DNA from: Thermodesulfobacteriaceae bacterium
Lineage (GTDB): Bacteria; Desulfobacterota; Thermodesulfobacteria; Thermodesulfobacteriales; Thermodesulfobacteriaceae
NCBI GenBank assembly: GCA_015494725.1
Contig: WGAR01000169.1
Location: 1 to 17,168, forward strand
Direction: 5' to 3'
Length of the DNA stretch: 17,168 nt
Positions 5,980 to 12,928 of this stretch are shown piece by piece. The translations under genes and the position numbers were made by a program. The notes under the pieces were generated by a model that made no database searches, was not told where the DNA came from, and saw only the letters and a list, made by a program, of their open reading frames with translations. Numbering within the stretch: position 1 is the first letter of the stretch; each line of letters starts with the position of its first letter.

Positions 5980-8097
5980 GTGAAGATCCCGGCCCTGGTG
6001 TCTCTTATTTTGATCCTGTGGGGAGGTCTGGCGCATGCGGCCTGGCGGATCGAGGCCCGAAAGCTGACCCTTTACCACCGGCGCCATATAGCCATTGCCG
6101 AGGGGCAGGTGGTTATCTCCGGCCGGGGGCTTACCATTTTTGCCCCCCGGGCCCGTTATGAAATGGAAACCAAGCGCCTGTGGCTCTGGGGGCCGGTAAA
6201 GATACTCACCCCGCACGGGGACTGGCTCAAGGGAAAATGGGCCTTTATGGATCTGCGTTCCGGCGAGGGAAAGATAGAAGGGGCTTATCTCTTCATCAAG
6301 AAGGACCGGGTCCAGATCCGGGCCAGGAGGATGATCCGCCTGGGGGAGGATCGATACGAGGCCTACCAGGCGGTTATTTCCACCTGCGATCTGCGGTGCG
6401 AGGAGGCCCCTCCCTGGAGTTTTCACGCCCGGAAGGTGGAGATCCGGGAGGGAAGGGCCCGGGCCCACTGGGTCTCCTTCTGGGTTAAACGCTTCCCCCT
6501 GGCCCTGAGTCCCCTGGTGACCATGGCCATCAAGCGAAAGCGTAAAAGCGGTTTCCTGTTCCCGCGGCTGGTTACCGGCTCTCGCACCGGGGTGGGGGTG
6601 GAGGTCCCGTTTTTCCTGGCCCTGCACGATAGCTTCGATGCCACCCTCTCTCCCCTCTGGATGAGTCGGCGAGGGGTGCTATTTTCCGTGGAGGGACGCT
6701 GGAGGCTGTCCCGCGACGCGCAGGGGATAATTCGCTACCGCTATCTCCACGATCGCCTGGAGGACCACGATTATAACCATGACGGTATTGTGCGCGGCAA
6801 CACCAGCCGTTACTGGATAACCGCCCGTGTGGATCAGAGGCTTTCTCCCCGCACCGATCTTCATCTGGATCTGGATCTCCTTTCGGATCGGGATTTTCTG
6901 GAGGAGTTCGAAGGGGGGCCCTTCGGATTTTCCGAGACCAATCGGGTCTATCTGAAGTGGTTCGGCCGGAGCCTGGAGGAAAGGAATCAGCGCTACCGCA
7001 CCTCCAGGCTCTGGCTGGTCCATCGCCGGTTCAATACCTATCTGGAAACGGGAGGAGCCTATCGCGACTGGGTGCTCCCCGGGGGGCAGGCCACGGTGCT
7101 CTCCCCCCTGGCCGATATATATCTCTTTTCCCTGACCCGTCCGCTCCGGGGGCCCTTTACCTTCAACCTGGGGGCCGAGGGAACTTACTGGTATCGGGAG
7201 GAAGGATCCAGGGGATGGCGATTTCACCTGGCCCCGGAGCTGGCCCTTAATCTGCCCCTGGGGCCTCTGGAAAATCGTCTGAGTTATCAGCTCCTTCACA
7301 CCCGTTACGCCGTGGACTGGGACAACGGCACCACCCAGGATCTGACCCGAACCCTCTACCAGATCAAGGCCGAAAGCACCCTGGAGTTTTATCGGGTTTA
7401 TCCCCTGCACCACGGAGATCTGGTGGGGCTGAGACACAGTCTGCGCCCCTACCTGCGTTATTTTTATCGTCCGCCTAAAAACCAGGAGGATCTGCCCCTC
7501 TGGGAGAGTGCCGACCGTCTTCCCCCGGCCCATTACCTGGAATACGGACTTCTCCAGTTCCTCACCGCTAAAAGCCGCTCCGGAGGGGGACCGCGTTACT
7601 GGGATCTCATGCGTTTTAACCTCTATCAACGTTACGATTTTCGACGGGAGGCCTCAGCCGGAGAAGAACGACACCCCTTTTCCAATCTCTTTTCCGAACT
7701 GGAAATCCGCTTTCCCTCCCGGCTCAGTTTGCGCTACGATCTGGTCTATAATTTCTACGGCCTGGGGCTTACCCGACAGGAATTGAACCTCTCCTGGTCA
7801 CGTTTCCTCCTGGATCAGGTCAATGTGGGGTACCAGAGAGACAAACTCCGGAGGATAAAACAGCTCAATCTTTCCGGACGCAGACGTTTCGGGCATCATT
7901 TCATCCTCCACGGGGCCCTTTCGCGCAATCTCATCCGGCAGGAGACCTCCTCGGCCTCTCTGGGTTTGACCTATGAGGGCTCGTGTTTCAGCCTGGATTT
8001 CACCCTGGGGGTGACGCCAGAGGAGACCCGTTTTTCCTTCTGGGTGAACCTCTACGGTTTGGGGGGCTACGGAAGACAGTTCACCCGGGGGCCGTGA
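5980..8097 (+). CDS. lptD: LPS-assembly outer-membrane protein LptD
   Basis: 705 aa. LptD forms the outer-membrane beta-barrel (with LptE) that inserts lipopolysaccharide into the outer leaflet. GTG at 5980 is the first possible start after the in-frame stop at 5974 and follows AAAGG. Residues 1-20 are a signal peptide ending AHA. Residues about 22-110 are the OstA/LptA-like N-terminal domain (IEARKL, then the AEGQVVISG region). The STCDLRC motif (Cys136, Cys140), the PPWSFHARK segment (144-152) and SGFLFP (190-195) are typical LptD landmarks. The rest alternates Tyr/Trp/Arg-rich strands as in a barrel. Only one C-terminal cysteine, Cys669, is present where E. coli has an adjacent pair. It is the first gene of a likely lptD-nadE-cobO unit. 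Confidence 0.92.
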   Translation: MKIPALVSLILILWGGLAHAAWRIEARKLTLYHRRHIAIAEGQVVISGRGLTIFAPRARYEMETKRLWLWGPVKILTPHGDWLKGKWAFMDLRSGEGKIEGAYLFIKKDRVQIRARRMIRLGEDRYEAYQAVISTCDLRCEEAPPWSFHARKVEIREGRARAHWVSFWVKRFPLALSPLVTMAIKRKRKSGFLFPRLVTGSRTGVGVEVPFFLALHDSFDATLSPLWMSRRGVLFSVEGRWRLSRDAQGIIRYRYLHDRLEDHDYNHDGIVRGNTSRYWITARVDQRLSPRTDLHLDLDLLSDRDFLEEFEGGPFGFSETNRVYLKWFGRSLEERNQRYRTSRLWLVHRRFNTYLETGGAYRDWVLPGGQATVLSPLADIYLFSLTRPLRGPFTFNLGAEGTYWYREEGSRGWRFHLAPELALNLPLGPLENRLSYQLLHTRYAVDWDNGTTQDLTRTLYQIKAESTLEFYRVYPLHHGDLVGLRHSLRPYLRYFYRPPKNQEDLPLWESADRLPPAHYLEYGLLQFLTAKSRSGGGPRYWDLMRFNLYQRYDFRREASAGEERHPFSNLFSELEIRFPSRLSLRYDLVYNFYGLGLTRQELNLSWSRFLLDQVNVGYQRDKLRRIKQLNLSGRRRFGHHFILHGALSRNLIRQETSSASLGLTYEGSCFSLDFTLGVTPEETRFSFWVNLYGLGGYGRQFTRGP

Positions 8098-8135
8098 GGT
8101 TGACCACCATATCCGGGCGCAGTAGTCTTTCGGGC

Positions 8136-9830
8136 ATGAGGATCGCCCTGGCCCAGATCAACCCCACGGTGGGTGATCTGGAAGGTAATCTGGAAAAGAT
8201 CCTCGCTTACTGGGAAAGGGCCCGGGAGGTCTCGGCGGATCTGGTCTGTTTTCCCGAACTGGCCCTGTGTGGTTATCCCCCCCGGGATCTCCTCTATCGG
8301 CGGGAGTTCCTTGCCGCGCTGGAGGAAACCCTGCGGAAACTGGTCTCCCGGGTGGATCGGCCGGCCCTGGTGCTGGGGCTCCCGGAAAGGAACCAGGGTC
8401 CCGGACACCTCCTCTGGAATTCTCTGGTCTTTATCCGCGAACACCGGATCCTATACCGCTATCGTAAAGGTTTGATCCCTTATTACGACATCTACGAGGA
8501 ACCCAGGTATTTTGAAGGGGGCAGCGAGCCCGGGCTCTTGGAGTTTTGTGGTCTGCGTCTGGGATTCACCATCTGCGAGGACATATGGAACGAACCCGGT
8601 TTTGTCCCCAAACCCTATGCGCGGGACCCGGTAAGGGAACTTTCCGCCCGGCGTCCCCAGGTGACCATCAATCTTTCCGCCAGTCCCTTTCATCTGGGGA
8701 AGTTTTCCACCCGGCTGGATCTCCTGGCCCGTAAGATCAGGCTCCTGGGCACGCCTTTTTTTTATGTCAATCAGGTAGGGGCCCAGGATCACCTCATCTT
8801 TGACGGAGCCAGCATGGTCCTTTCCCCGGAGGGGCGTATCCTGGCGCAGGCCCGGGATTTCGAGGAGGACCTCATCTGGTACGATCTGACTACCGGAGAG
8901 GGCACCCTGCATCCCGTCTCCAGCCGCCGCTCCGAGGCCCTGCTCAAGGCCCTGGTCCTGGGGGTGAGGGATTTTTTCCGGAAGGTAGGGGCCCGCGGGG
9001 CCCTGATCGGGCTTTCCGGAGGGATAGATTCCTCGGTTACCGCAGCCATCGCTGTAAAGGCCCTTTCTCCGGAGCGGGTCATCGGGGTGCTGATGCCTTC
9101 CTCCTATAACCCTCCGGAAAGCGAGGAGGACGCCCTGCTCCTGGCCCGCAACCTGGGCATTCGGACCCTCAGGCTCCCCATTTCCGCCCCCCTGGCCGCC
9201 TTTCGGGGGGTCCTTTCCGAGGGACTCGGAGGCAATATCTCCGGCCTGGTAGAGGAGAACCTTCAGGCCCGGATCCGTGGAGTCCTCCTTATGGCCCTTT
9301 CCAACCATTTTCCTGGATACCTGGTGCTCAATACCGGAAACAAGAGCGAAATCGCCGTGGGTTACTGCACCCTCTACGGGGATACCTGCGGAGCCCTTTC
9401 GGTTCTGGGGGACGTGACCAAGGATCTGGTCTATGAACTGGCGCTGGAGATCAATCGCGAACGACCGGTGATCCCGGACCGGGTCCTGCGCAAGCCCCCT
9501 TCGGCGGAGTTGCGACCGGATCAGAAAGACGAGGACGATCTTCCCCCTTATTACCTGGTGAACAACGTGGTGCGGGCCTATGTGGAACGGGGTCTTTCTC
9601 CGGAGGAGATTATAAGGCTGGGGATCCCGGAGAGGGTGGTCAGGGAGGTTCTCGGCAGGTTGCGCCGGGCGGAGTTCAAACGCTGGCAGTTACCTCCCAC
9701 CCTGCGGGTAAGTCCCCAGGCTTTCGGTTACGGATGGCGCTATCCCATCGCCCACGGTTTCCCCTTGGAAAATCCGGAAAGGCTTTACCGACCCGGGGAA
9801 CCGAAGAAAGAGACGCCGAGCGAGGGATGA
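8136..9830 (+). CDS. nadE: glutamine-dependent NAD+ synthetase
   Basis: 564 aa. It makes NAD+ from deamido-NAD+, ATP and glutamine-derived ammonia. I chose ATG at 8136 because MRIALAQINPTVGD is the usual family N-terminus; the frame stays open further upstream inside lptD, and a TTG at 8100 is a weaker alternative. The N-terminal nitrilase-type glutaminase domain (1-260) has the catalytic triad Glu41 (CFPELALCGYPP), Lys111 (RKGLIPYYD) and Cys147 (TICEDIW). The C-terminal synthetase domain has the PP-loop SGGIDSS (294-300), NTGNKSE (399-405) and the PPSAELRPDQKDE lid segment (454-466). It lies 38 nt after lptD. Its TGA overlaps the ATG of cobO. Confidence 0.96.
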   Translation: MRIALAQINPTVGDLEGNLEKILAYWERAREVSADLVCFPELALCGYPPRDLLYRREFLAALEETLRKLVSRVDRPALVLGLPERNQGPGHLLWNSLVFIREHRILYRYRKGLIPYYDIYEEPRYFEGGSEPGLLEFCGLRLGFTICEDIWNEPGFVPKPYARDPVRELSARRPQVTINLSASPFHLGKFSTRLDLLARKIRLLGTPFFYVNQVGAQDHLIFDGASMVLSPEGRILAQARDFEEDLIWYDLTTGEGTLHPVSSRRSEALLKALVLGVRDFFRKVGARGALIGLSGGIDSSVTAAIAVKALSPERVIGVLMPSSYNPPESEEDALLLARNLGIRTLRLPISAPLAAFRGVLSEGLGGNISGLVEENLQARIRGVLLMALSNHFPGYLVLNTGNKSEIAVGYCTLYGDTCGALSVLGDVTKDLVYELALEINRERPVIPDRVLRKPPSAELRPDQKDEDDLPPYYLVNNVVRAYVERGLSPEEIIRLGIPERVVREVLGRLRRAEFKRWQLPPTLRVSPQAFGYGWRYPIAHGFPLENPERLYRPGEPKKETPSEG

Positions 9831-10342
9831 AGGGCTATATCCAGGTCTATACCGGGGAAGGGAAGGGAAAGACCACCGCGGCCCTGGGGCTGGCCCTGCG
9901 GGCCCTGGGGGCCGGTCTTCGGGTGGCCCTGATCCAGTTCCTCAAGAAAGGGGAGTACAGCGAGATCCGGGCCCTGACCAATTTCGGTCCCTGGGTGGAG
10001 GTCTGGCAGTTTCATTCCGGGGGCTTCGTGCGCGGGGAACCGGATGAAGCCGTAAAAGAGGCGGTGGCCCAGGGATGGGACAAGGCCCGAAAGATCATCC
10101 TCTCCGGGGATTTCGAGGTGGTGATCCTGGACGAGATCAATCTGGTCCTGCACTTGGGGTTGATCCCTGTCTCCGAGGTGCTCGAGGTCCTTTCCTCCCG
10201 TCCGGAAGGGGTGGAGGTGGTGCTTACCGGGCGTTACGCCCCTCAGGCCCTGATCGAGGCCGCGGATCTGGTTACGGAGATGCGTAAGGTGAAACACTAT
10301 TATGACCGGGGGGTGCCGGCCCGGAAGGGGATCGAGAAATAA
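9827..10342 (+). CDS. cobO: cob(I)alamin/cob(I)yrinic acid a,c-diamide adenosyltransferase (CobO/BtuR type)
   Basis: 171 aa. It attaches the 5'-deoxyadenosyl group of ATP to the cobalt of corrinoids, for synthesis or salvage of adenosylcobalamin. ATG at 9827 overlaps the nadE stop (ATGA) and follows GAGCGAGGG. The frame is open further upstream, but this start gives the family N-terminus MKGYIQVYTGEGKGKTTAA. P-loop: GEGKGKTT (10-17). LDEIN (101-105) is the Walker-B-like segment, and the end KHYYDRGVPARKGIEK is characteristic. Unlike the PduO or EutT types, it has this RecA-like fold. Translational coupling to nadE implies one mRNA. The cobQ gene lies 2.6 kb away in a separate unit. Confidence 0.95.
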   Translation: MKGYIQVYTGEGKGKTTAALGLALRALGAGLRVALIQFLKKGEYSEIRALTNFGPWVEVWQFHSGGFVRGEPDEAVKEAVAQGWDKARKIILSGDFEVVILDEINLVLHLGLIPVSEVLEVLSSRPEGVEVVLTGRYAPQALIEAADLVTEMRKVKHYYDRGVPARKGIEK

Positions 10343-10942
10343 CTATCTGAGCACCTCTCGATAGGTAAGGGCCCGTTTCAGGGTTAGAGGGTCGGCATAA
10401 CGTACCTCCATACCCAGGGCCAGACCACAGGCCAGACGGGTAACCCGCACCGGATAGTCCTTGAGTAACTCCAGGATATAAGCCGAGGTGGCCTCCCCGG
10501 CTGCGGTGGGGGAGAGGCCCAGCAGAACCTCGCGGATTCCGTTCTGTTTTATCCGGCTCAGGAGTTCCGGAAGGCGCAGTTCCTCCGGCCCCAGCCCGTC
10601 GCGGGGAGAAAGTAGCCCGTGGAGAACGTGATAACGCCCGCGGAAGACCCCGGCGGATTCGATCACCGCAAGTGCTGCCGGGTCTTCCACCACGCACAGT
10701 ACCGTAGGGTCTCGCTGCGGGTCCTGGCACAGGGAACACAGGTCCTCTTCGGTGAAGTTCCCGCATTCCCGACACAACTTGATGCGGGGAAGTTCCCCCA
10801 GGGCCCGGGATAGTTCCTCGGCCCGTTCGGGATGTGAGATCAGGTAAAGGGCCAGCCGGGTGGCACTTTTTTCTCCCAGCCCGGGCAGAAGGGCGAGAGC
10901 CCGGATAGCCCGTTTTAGGGCTTCGGGAAATCCGGCTTCCAT
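10343..10942 (-). CDS. recR: recombination mediator RecR
   Basis: 199 aa, full length. RecR works with RecO (and RecF) to load RecA on gapped single-stranded DNA. Order of parts: helix-hairpin-helix (about 14-30, LLPGLGEKSATRL), a four-cysteine zinc finger (Cys57, Cys60, Cys69, Cys72), and the Toprim domain (VVEDP 84-88, then HVLHGLLSPRDGLGPE). The C-terminal TRLACGLALGMEVRYADPLT segment carries the Walker-B-like part. It starts 3 nt after the ybaB stop, as last gene of dnaX-ybaB-recR. Its own Shine-Dalgarno (AAGG) is tight against the ATG and overlaps the ybaB stop, so coupling is likely. Its stop codon abuts that of convergent cobO with no gap. Confidence 0.97.
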   Translation of the reverse strand: MEAGFPEALKRAIRALALLPGLGEKSATRLALYLISHPERAEELSRALGELPRIKLCRECGNFTEEDLCSLCQDPQRDPTVLCVVEDPAALAVIESAGVFRGRYHVLHGLLSPRDGLGPEELRLPELLSRIKQNGIREVLLGLSPTAAGEATSAYILELLKDYPVRVTRLACGLALGMEVRYADPLTLKRALTYREVLR

Positions 10943-10945
10943 CCC

Positions 10946-11269
10946 TTACATGCCGAAAAGCCCCGGGATTTTGAGCCCACCCGTGATCTTGGCCATTTCC
11001 TCCTGGACCATTTCCTGCGAACGCCGCAGAGCTTCATTGACCGCCGCCACGATCAGATCCTCCAGCATCTCCCGATCTCCGGCCTCAAAGATCTCCGGGT
11101 CGATCTTTACCGAGACCACCTCCTGGCGTCCGTTGACCACCGCGGTGACCATTCCGCCCCCGGCACTGGCCGAAACGGTGCGCTCCGCCAGTGTTTCCTG
11201 TAGTTCGGCCATCTTCTTCTGAATCTTCTGGACCTGTTTCATGAGCTGTTGCATCTGCGGTGGAAGCAT
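10946..11269 (-). CDS. ybaB: YbaB/EbfC family nucleoid-associated protein
   Basis: 107 aa, normal family length. It is a small dimeric DNA-binding protein. The N-terminal amphipathic helix (MQQLMKQVQKIQKKMAELQ), the central GGGMVTAVVNGRQEVVSVKIDPE beta region (two parts, about 37-59) and the C-terminal LEDLIVAAVNEAL helix are typical. GAGGAGTG within the end of dnaX is its ribosome-binding site. It sits between dnaX and recR, the widely conserved order; only 4 nt separate it from the dnaX stop. Confidence 0.96.
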   Translation of the reverse strand: MLPPQMQQLMKQVQKIQKKMAELQETLAERTVSASAGGGMVTAVVNGRQEVVSVKIDPEIFEAGDREMLEDLIVAAVNEALRRSQEMVQEEMAKITGGLKIPGLFGM

Positions 11270-11273
11270 GGGT

Positions 11274-12791
11274 TCACTCCTCTGTTCGGGGTTTTACCCA
11301 GGCCACCTTACCTCCGAAAATGGCCAGGGTTTCTTTTACCTCGGGTCTTTCGAGAAGCCTTTCCTTGAGATTCTGATCCGGGCTCTCCTCCACCCGGATT
11401 TCCAGGATCTTCCCGGTACGGGTAAAAAAGTACCCGCTGAGCTCCTCCTGGAGATCCCGGTCCTCGAGCAGGGTCCCCCGGGGGACCTTCAGCACCAGAT
11501 GTTCCCCCTCCTTTTCCGGAGGAGAGAGGGAGGCCAGCAGGGCCGCAAAACGGGGTTTTTCCTTACGGGCCTGGGCCAGAAATTCCTCCCAGGAGGTATC
11601 CGTTTCCGGCCTCGAGGGTTCCCTGGTCACGGTCTCCGCAGCCGGGGGGCTCTCCGGCGCCTTCTGATAGAGTTCCTCCAGTTTACGCAGGATCTCCCTC
11701 AGGGAGGCCAGTTTTCCGATTTCGCAGAGCCGGGCCAGATGGAGTTCGAAGCTTAAGTGGGGATAGGCACTGCGTTTCAGGGCCTCGGTGCCCCGGAGGA
11801 GATGCTGGAAAAGGAGGAGGGCCTCCTCGGGTTCCACCTCCATGGATAGTGCTCGCAGGGTGGCGATCTCAGCCGGAGAGAGTTCCTCCGCCGGTCCCTT
11901 TCGGCTCACCTTGAAGGCCAGGAGATGCCGGAAGAATTCAGTAAGGCTCTCGGAAAGATAGACCAGATCCACTCCCTGACGATAGGCCTCCTCGGAAAGG
12001 GCCAGCACCTCGGCCAGGTCCCGATTGATGATGGCCCGGGCCAGTTTTTCCACCAGTTCCCTTTCCGCCAGACCGAAGGCCTCAAGGAGCTCCTCCCGGG
12101 TACGAACTCCGTAAGCCAGGGCCTGGTCGAGCAGAGAAAGGGCATCCCGCAGGCTGCCTTCGGCCTCCCGGGCTATGATCAGCAGAGCATCTTCCTCTAT
12201 CTGAGCCCCTTCCCGCCGGGCTATGTCCTGGAGATGTTCCACCAGCACCGCCGGGGGAATACGTCGAAAGTCGTAGCGCTGGCACCGGGAGAGGATGGTC
12301 ACCGGTAGCCGGTGGGGTTCGGTGGTGGCCAGGATGAAATAGACATGCGGAGGGGGTTCCTCCAGGGACTTGAGCAGGGCGTTGGCCGCCTCGCGGGTGA
12401 GCATGTGGGCCTCGTCGATGATATAGATTTTGGCCCTCCCCCGGGCCGGAGCGAACTTGAGGTTCTCGCGTAATTCCCTTACCTCATCGATACCCCGGTT
12501 GGAGGCGGCATCGATTTCGATCACGTCCAGAGACCGACCCGCGGTGATTTCCTCACAGGACAGACACCGATTGCACGGTTCGGCCGGATCGTTTCCTTCA
12601 CAATTCAGGGCCTTGGCCACGATCCGGGCCACGGTGGTCTTTCCGATTCCTCTTATTCCGCAGAAGAGAAGGGCATGGGCCAGACGCCCCTGGCGCAGGG
12701 CGTTCTGAAGGGTGCGCACCACGTGAGGCTGCCCCACCACCTCGGCGAAACGCTGGGGCCGATATTTCCGTGCCAGGACCAGATAGGCCAT
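11274..12791 (-). CDS. dnaX: DNA polymerase III subunit gamma/tau
   Basis: 505 aa. It is the AAA+ ATPase of the clamp loader. P-loop GIRGIGKT (45-52), zinc-binding cysteines Cys64, Cys73, Cys76 and Cys79, the Walker B/DEAH 126-129, sensor region ATTEPHRLP (155-163) and the arginine-finger SRC (168-170) are all present. The tail after about residue 370 is Glu/Lys/Pro-rich and shorter than E. coli tau (643 aa). I found no A6G-type slippery heptamer, so a frameshifted gamma form is not indicated. ATG at 12791 has no Shine-Dalgarno. An in-frame TAA lies one codon upstream and a TATAGT box 10 nt upstream. First gene of dnaX-ybaB-recR. Confidence 0.97.
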   Translation of the reverse strand: MAYLVLARKYRPQRFAEVVGQPHVVRTLQNALRQGRLAHALLFCGIRGIGKTTVARIVAKALNCEGNDPAEPCNRCLSCEEITAGRSLDVIEIDAASNRGIDEVRELRENLKFAPARGRAKIYIIDEAHMLTREAANALLKSLEEPPPHVYFILATTEPHRLPVTILSRCQRYDFRRIPPAVLVEHLQDIARREGAQIEEDALLIIAREAEGSLRDALSLLDQALAYGVRTREELLEAFGLAERELVEKLARAIINRDLAEVLALSEEAYRQGVDLVYLSESLTEFFRHLLAFKVSRKGPAEELSPAEIATLRALSMEVEPEEALLLFQHLLRGTEALKRSAYPHLSFELHLARLCEIGKLASLREILRKLEELYQKAPESPPAAETVTREPSRPETDTSWEEFLAQARKEKPRFAALLASLSPPEKEGEHLVLKVPRGTLLEDRDLQEELSGYFFTRTGKILEIRVEESPDQNLKERLLERPEVKETLAIFGGKVAWVKPRTEE

Positions 12792-12801
12792 TTCTTAGAG
12801 A

Positions 12802-12830
12802 ACTATAGCGCCTTTCGGTCCGGATAAAAA
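12802..12830 (-). promoter_or_regulatory. putative dnaX promoter
   Basis: On the minus strand, TATAGT (12802-12807, 5 of 6 matches to TATAAT) lies 10 nt before the dnaX ATG. The hexamer 17 nt upstream is TTTTTA (12825-12830), a weak -35 that coincides with the T-tract of the terminator described below. The message would have a leader of only about 3-4 nt. Confidence 0.45.
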
Positions 12831-12853
12831 GGGGCCGGAGCTTATGCTCCGGC
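12826..12853 (-). terminator. Rho-independent terminator on the minus strand, upstream of dnaX
   Basis: Read on the minus strand, a perfect 8-bp stem GCCGGAGC-ATAA-GCTCCGGC (12834-12853) is followed by CCC and TTTTT (12826-12830). The plus strand has no T-run after the stem, so it works only toward dnaX. No minus-strand gene lies directly upstream, since cobQ is on the plus strand. It therefore ends an unannotated short RNA, stops antisense transcription coming through cobQ, or attenuates a longer dnaX transcript. Confidence 0.7.
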
Positions 12854-12913
12854 TCGGGGGGTATCTTTACCACCCCGGGGAGGATAGCCGGAAGCAGACC
12901 GAGGAAAAGAGGG

Positions 12914-12919
12914 TAAAAT
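12914..12919 (+). promoter_or_regulatory. putative -10 box of cobQ
   Basis: TAAAAT ends 9 nt before the ATG at 12929. The TAA at its front is also an in-frame stop, so no upstream start is available. No convincing -35 hexamer is seen at 16-18 nt spacing. It is recorded because the same spacing recurs at five other gene starts in the window. Confidence 0.35.
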
Positions 12920-12928
12920 GGTCGGGTA

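Noticed and set aside
6679..7629. 316-codon minus-strand frame opposite lptD (a similar 285-codon frame lies opposite nadE at 8451-9308)
   Set aside because: Both are antisense to well-supported genes and have low-complexity Gly/Pro/Gln composition with no recognisable domain.
7983..8135. Upstream extension of the nadE frame into lptD
   Set aside because: The family N-terminus begins at the ATG at 8136. The 51 extra codons read the end of lptD in another frame.
11421..11435. Run of six T on the coding strand of dnaX as a frameshift site
   Set aside because: It is not a known slippery heptamer for dnaX, and the downstream frame continues normally; no early stop in the alternative frame was linked to a stimulatory structure.
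12886..12900. Weak likeness to a B12 box (AGCC-GGAAGC-AGACC) before cobQ
   Set aside because: Spacing differs from the consensus, and the 137-nt gap lacks the other conserved cobalamin riboswitch elements. The cobQ message also probably starts downstream of it.
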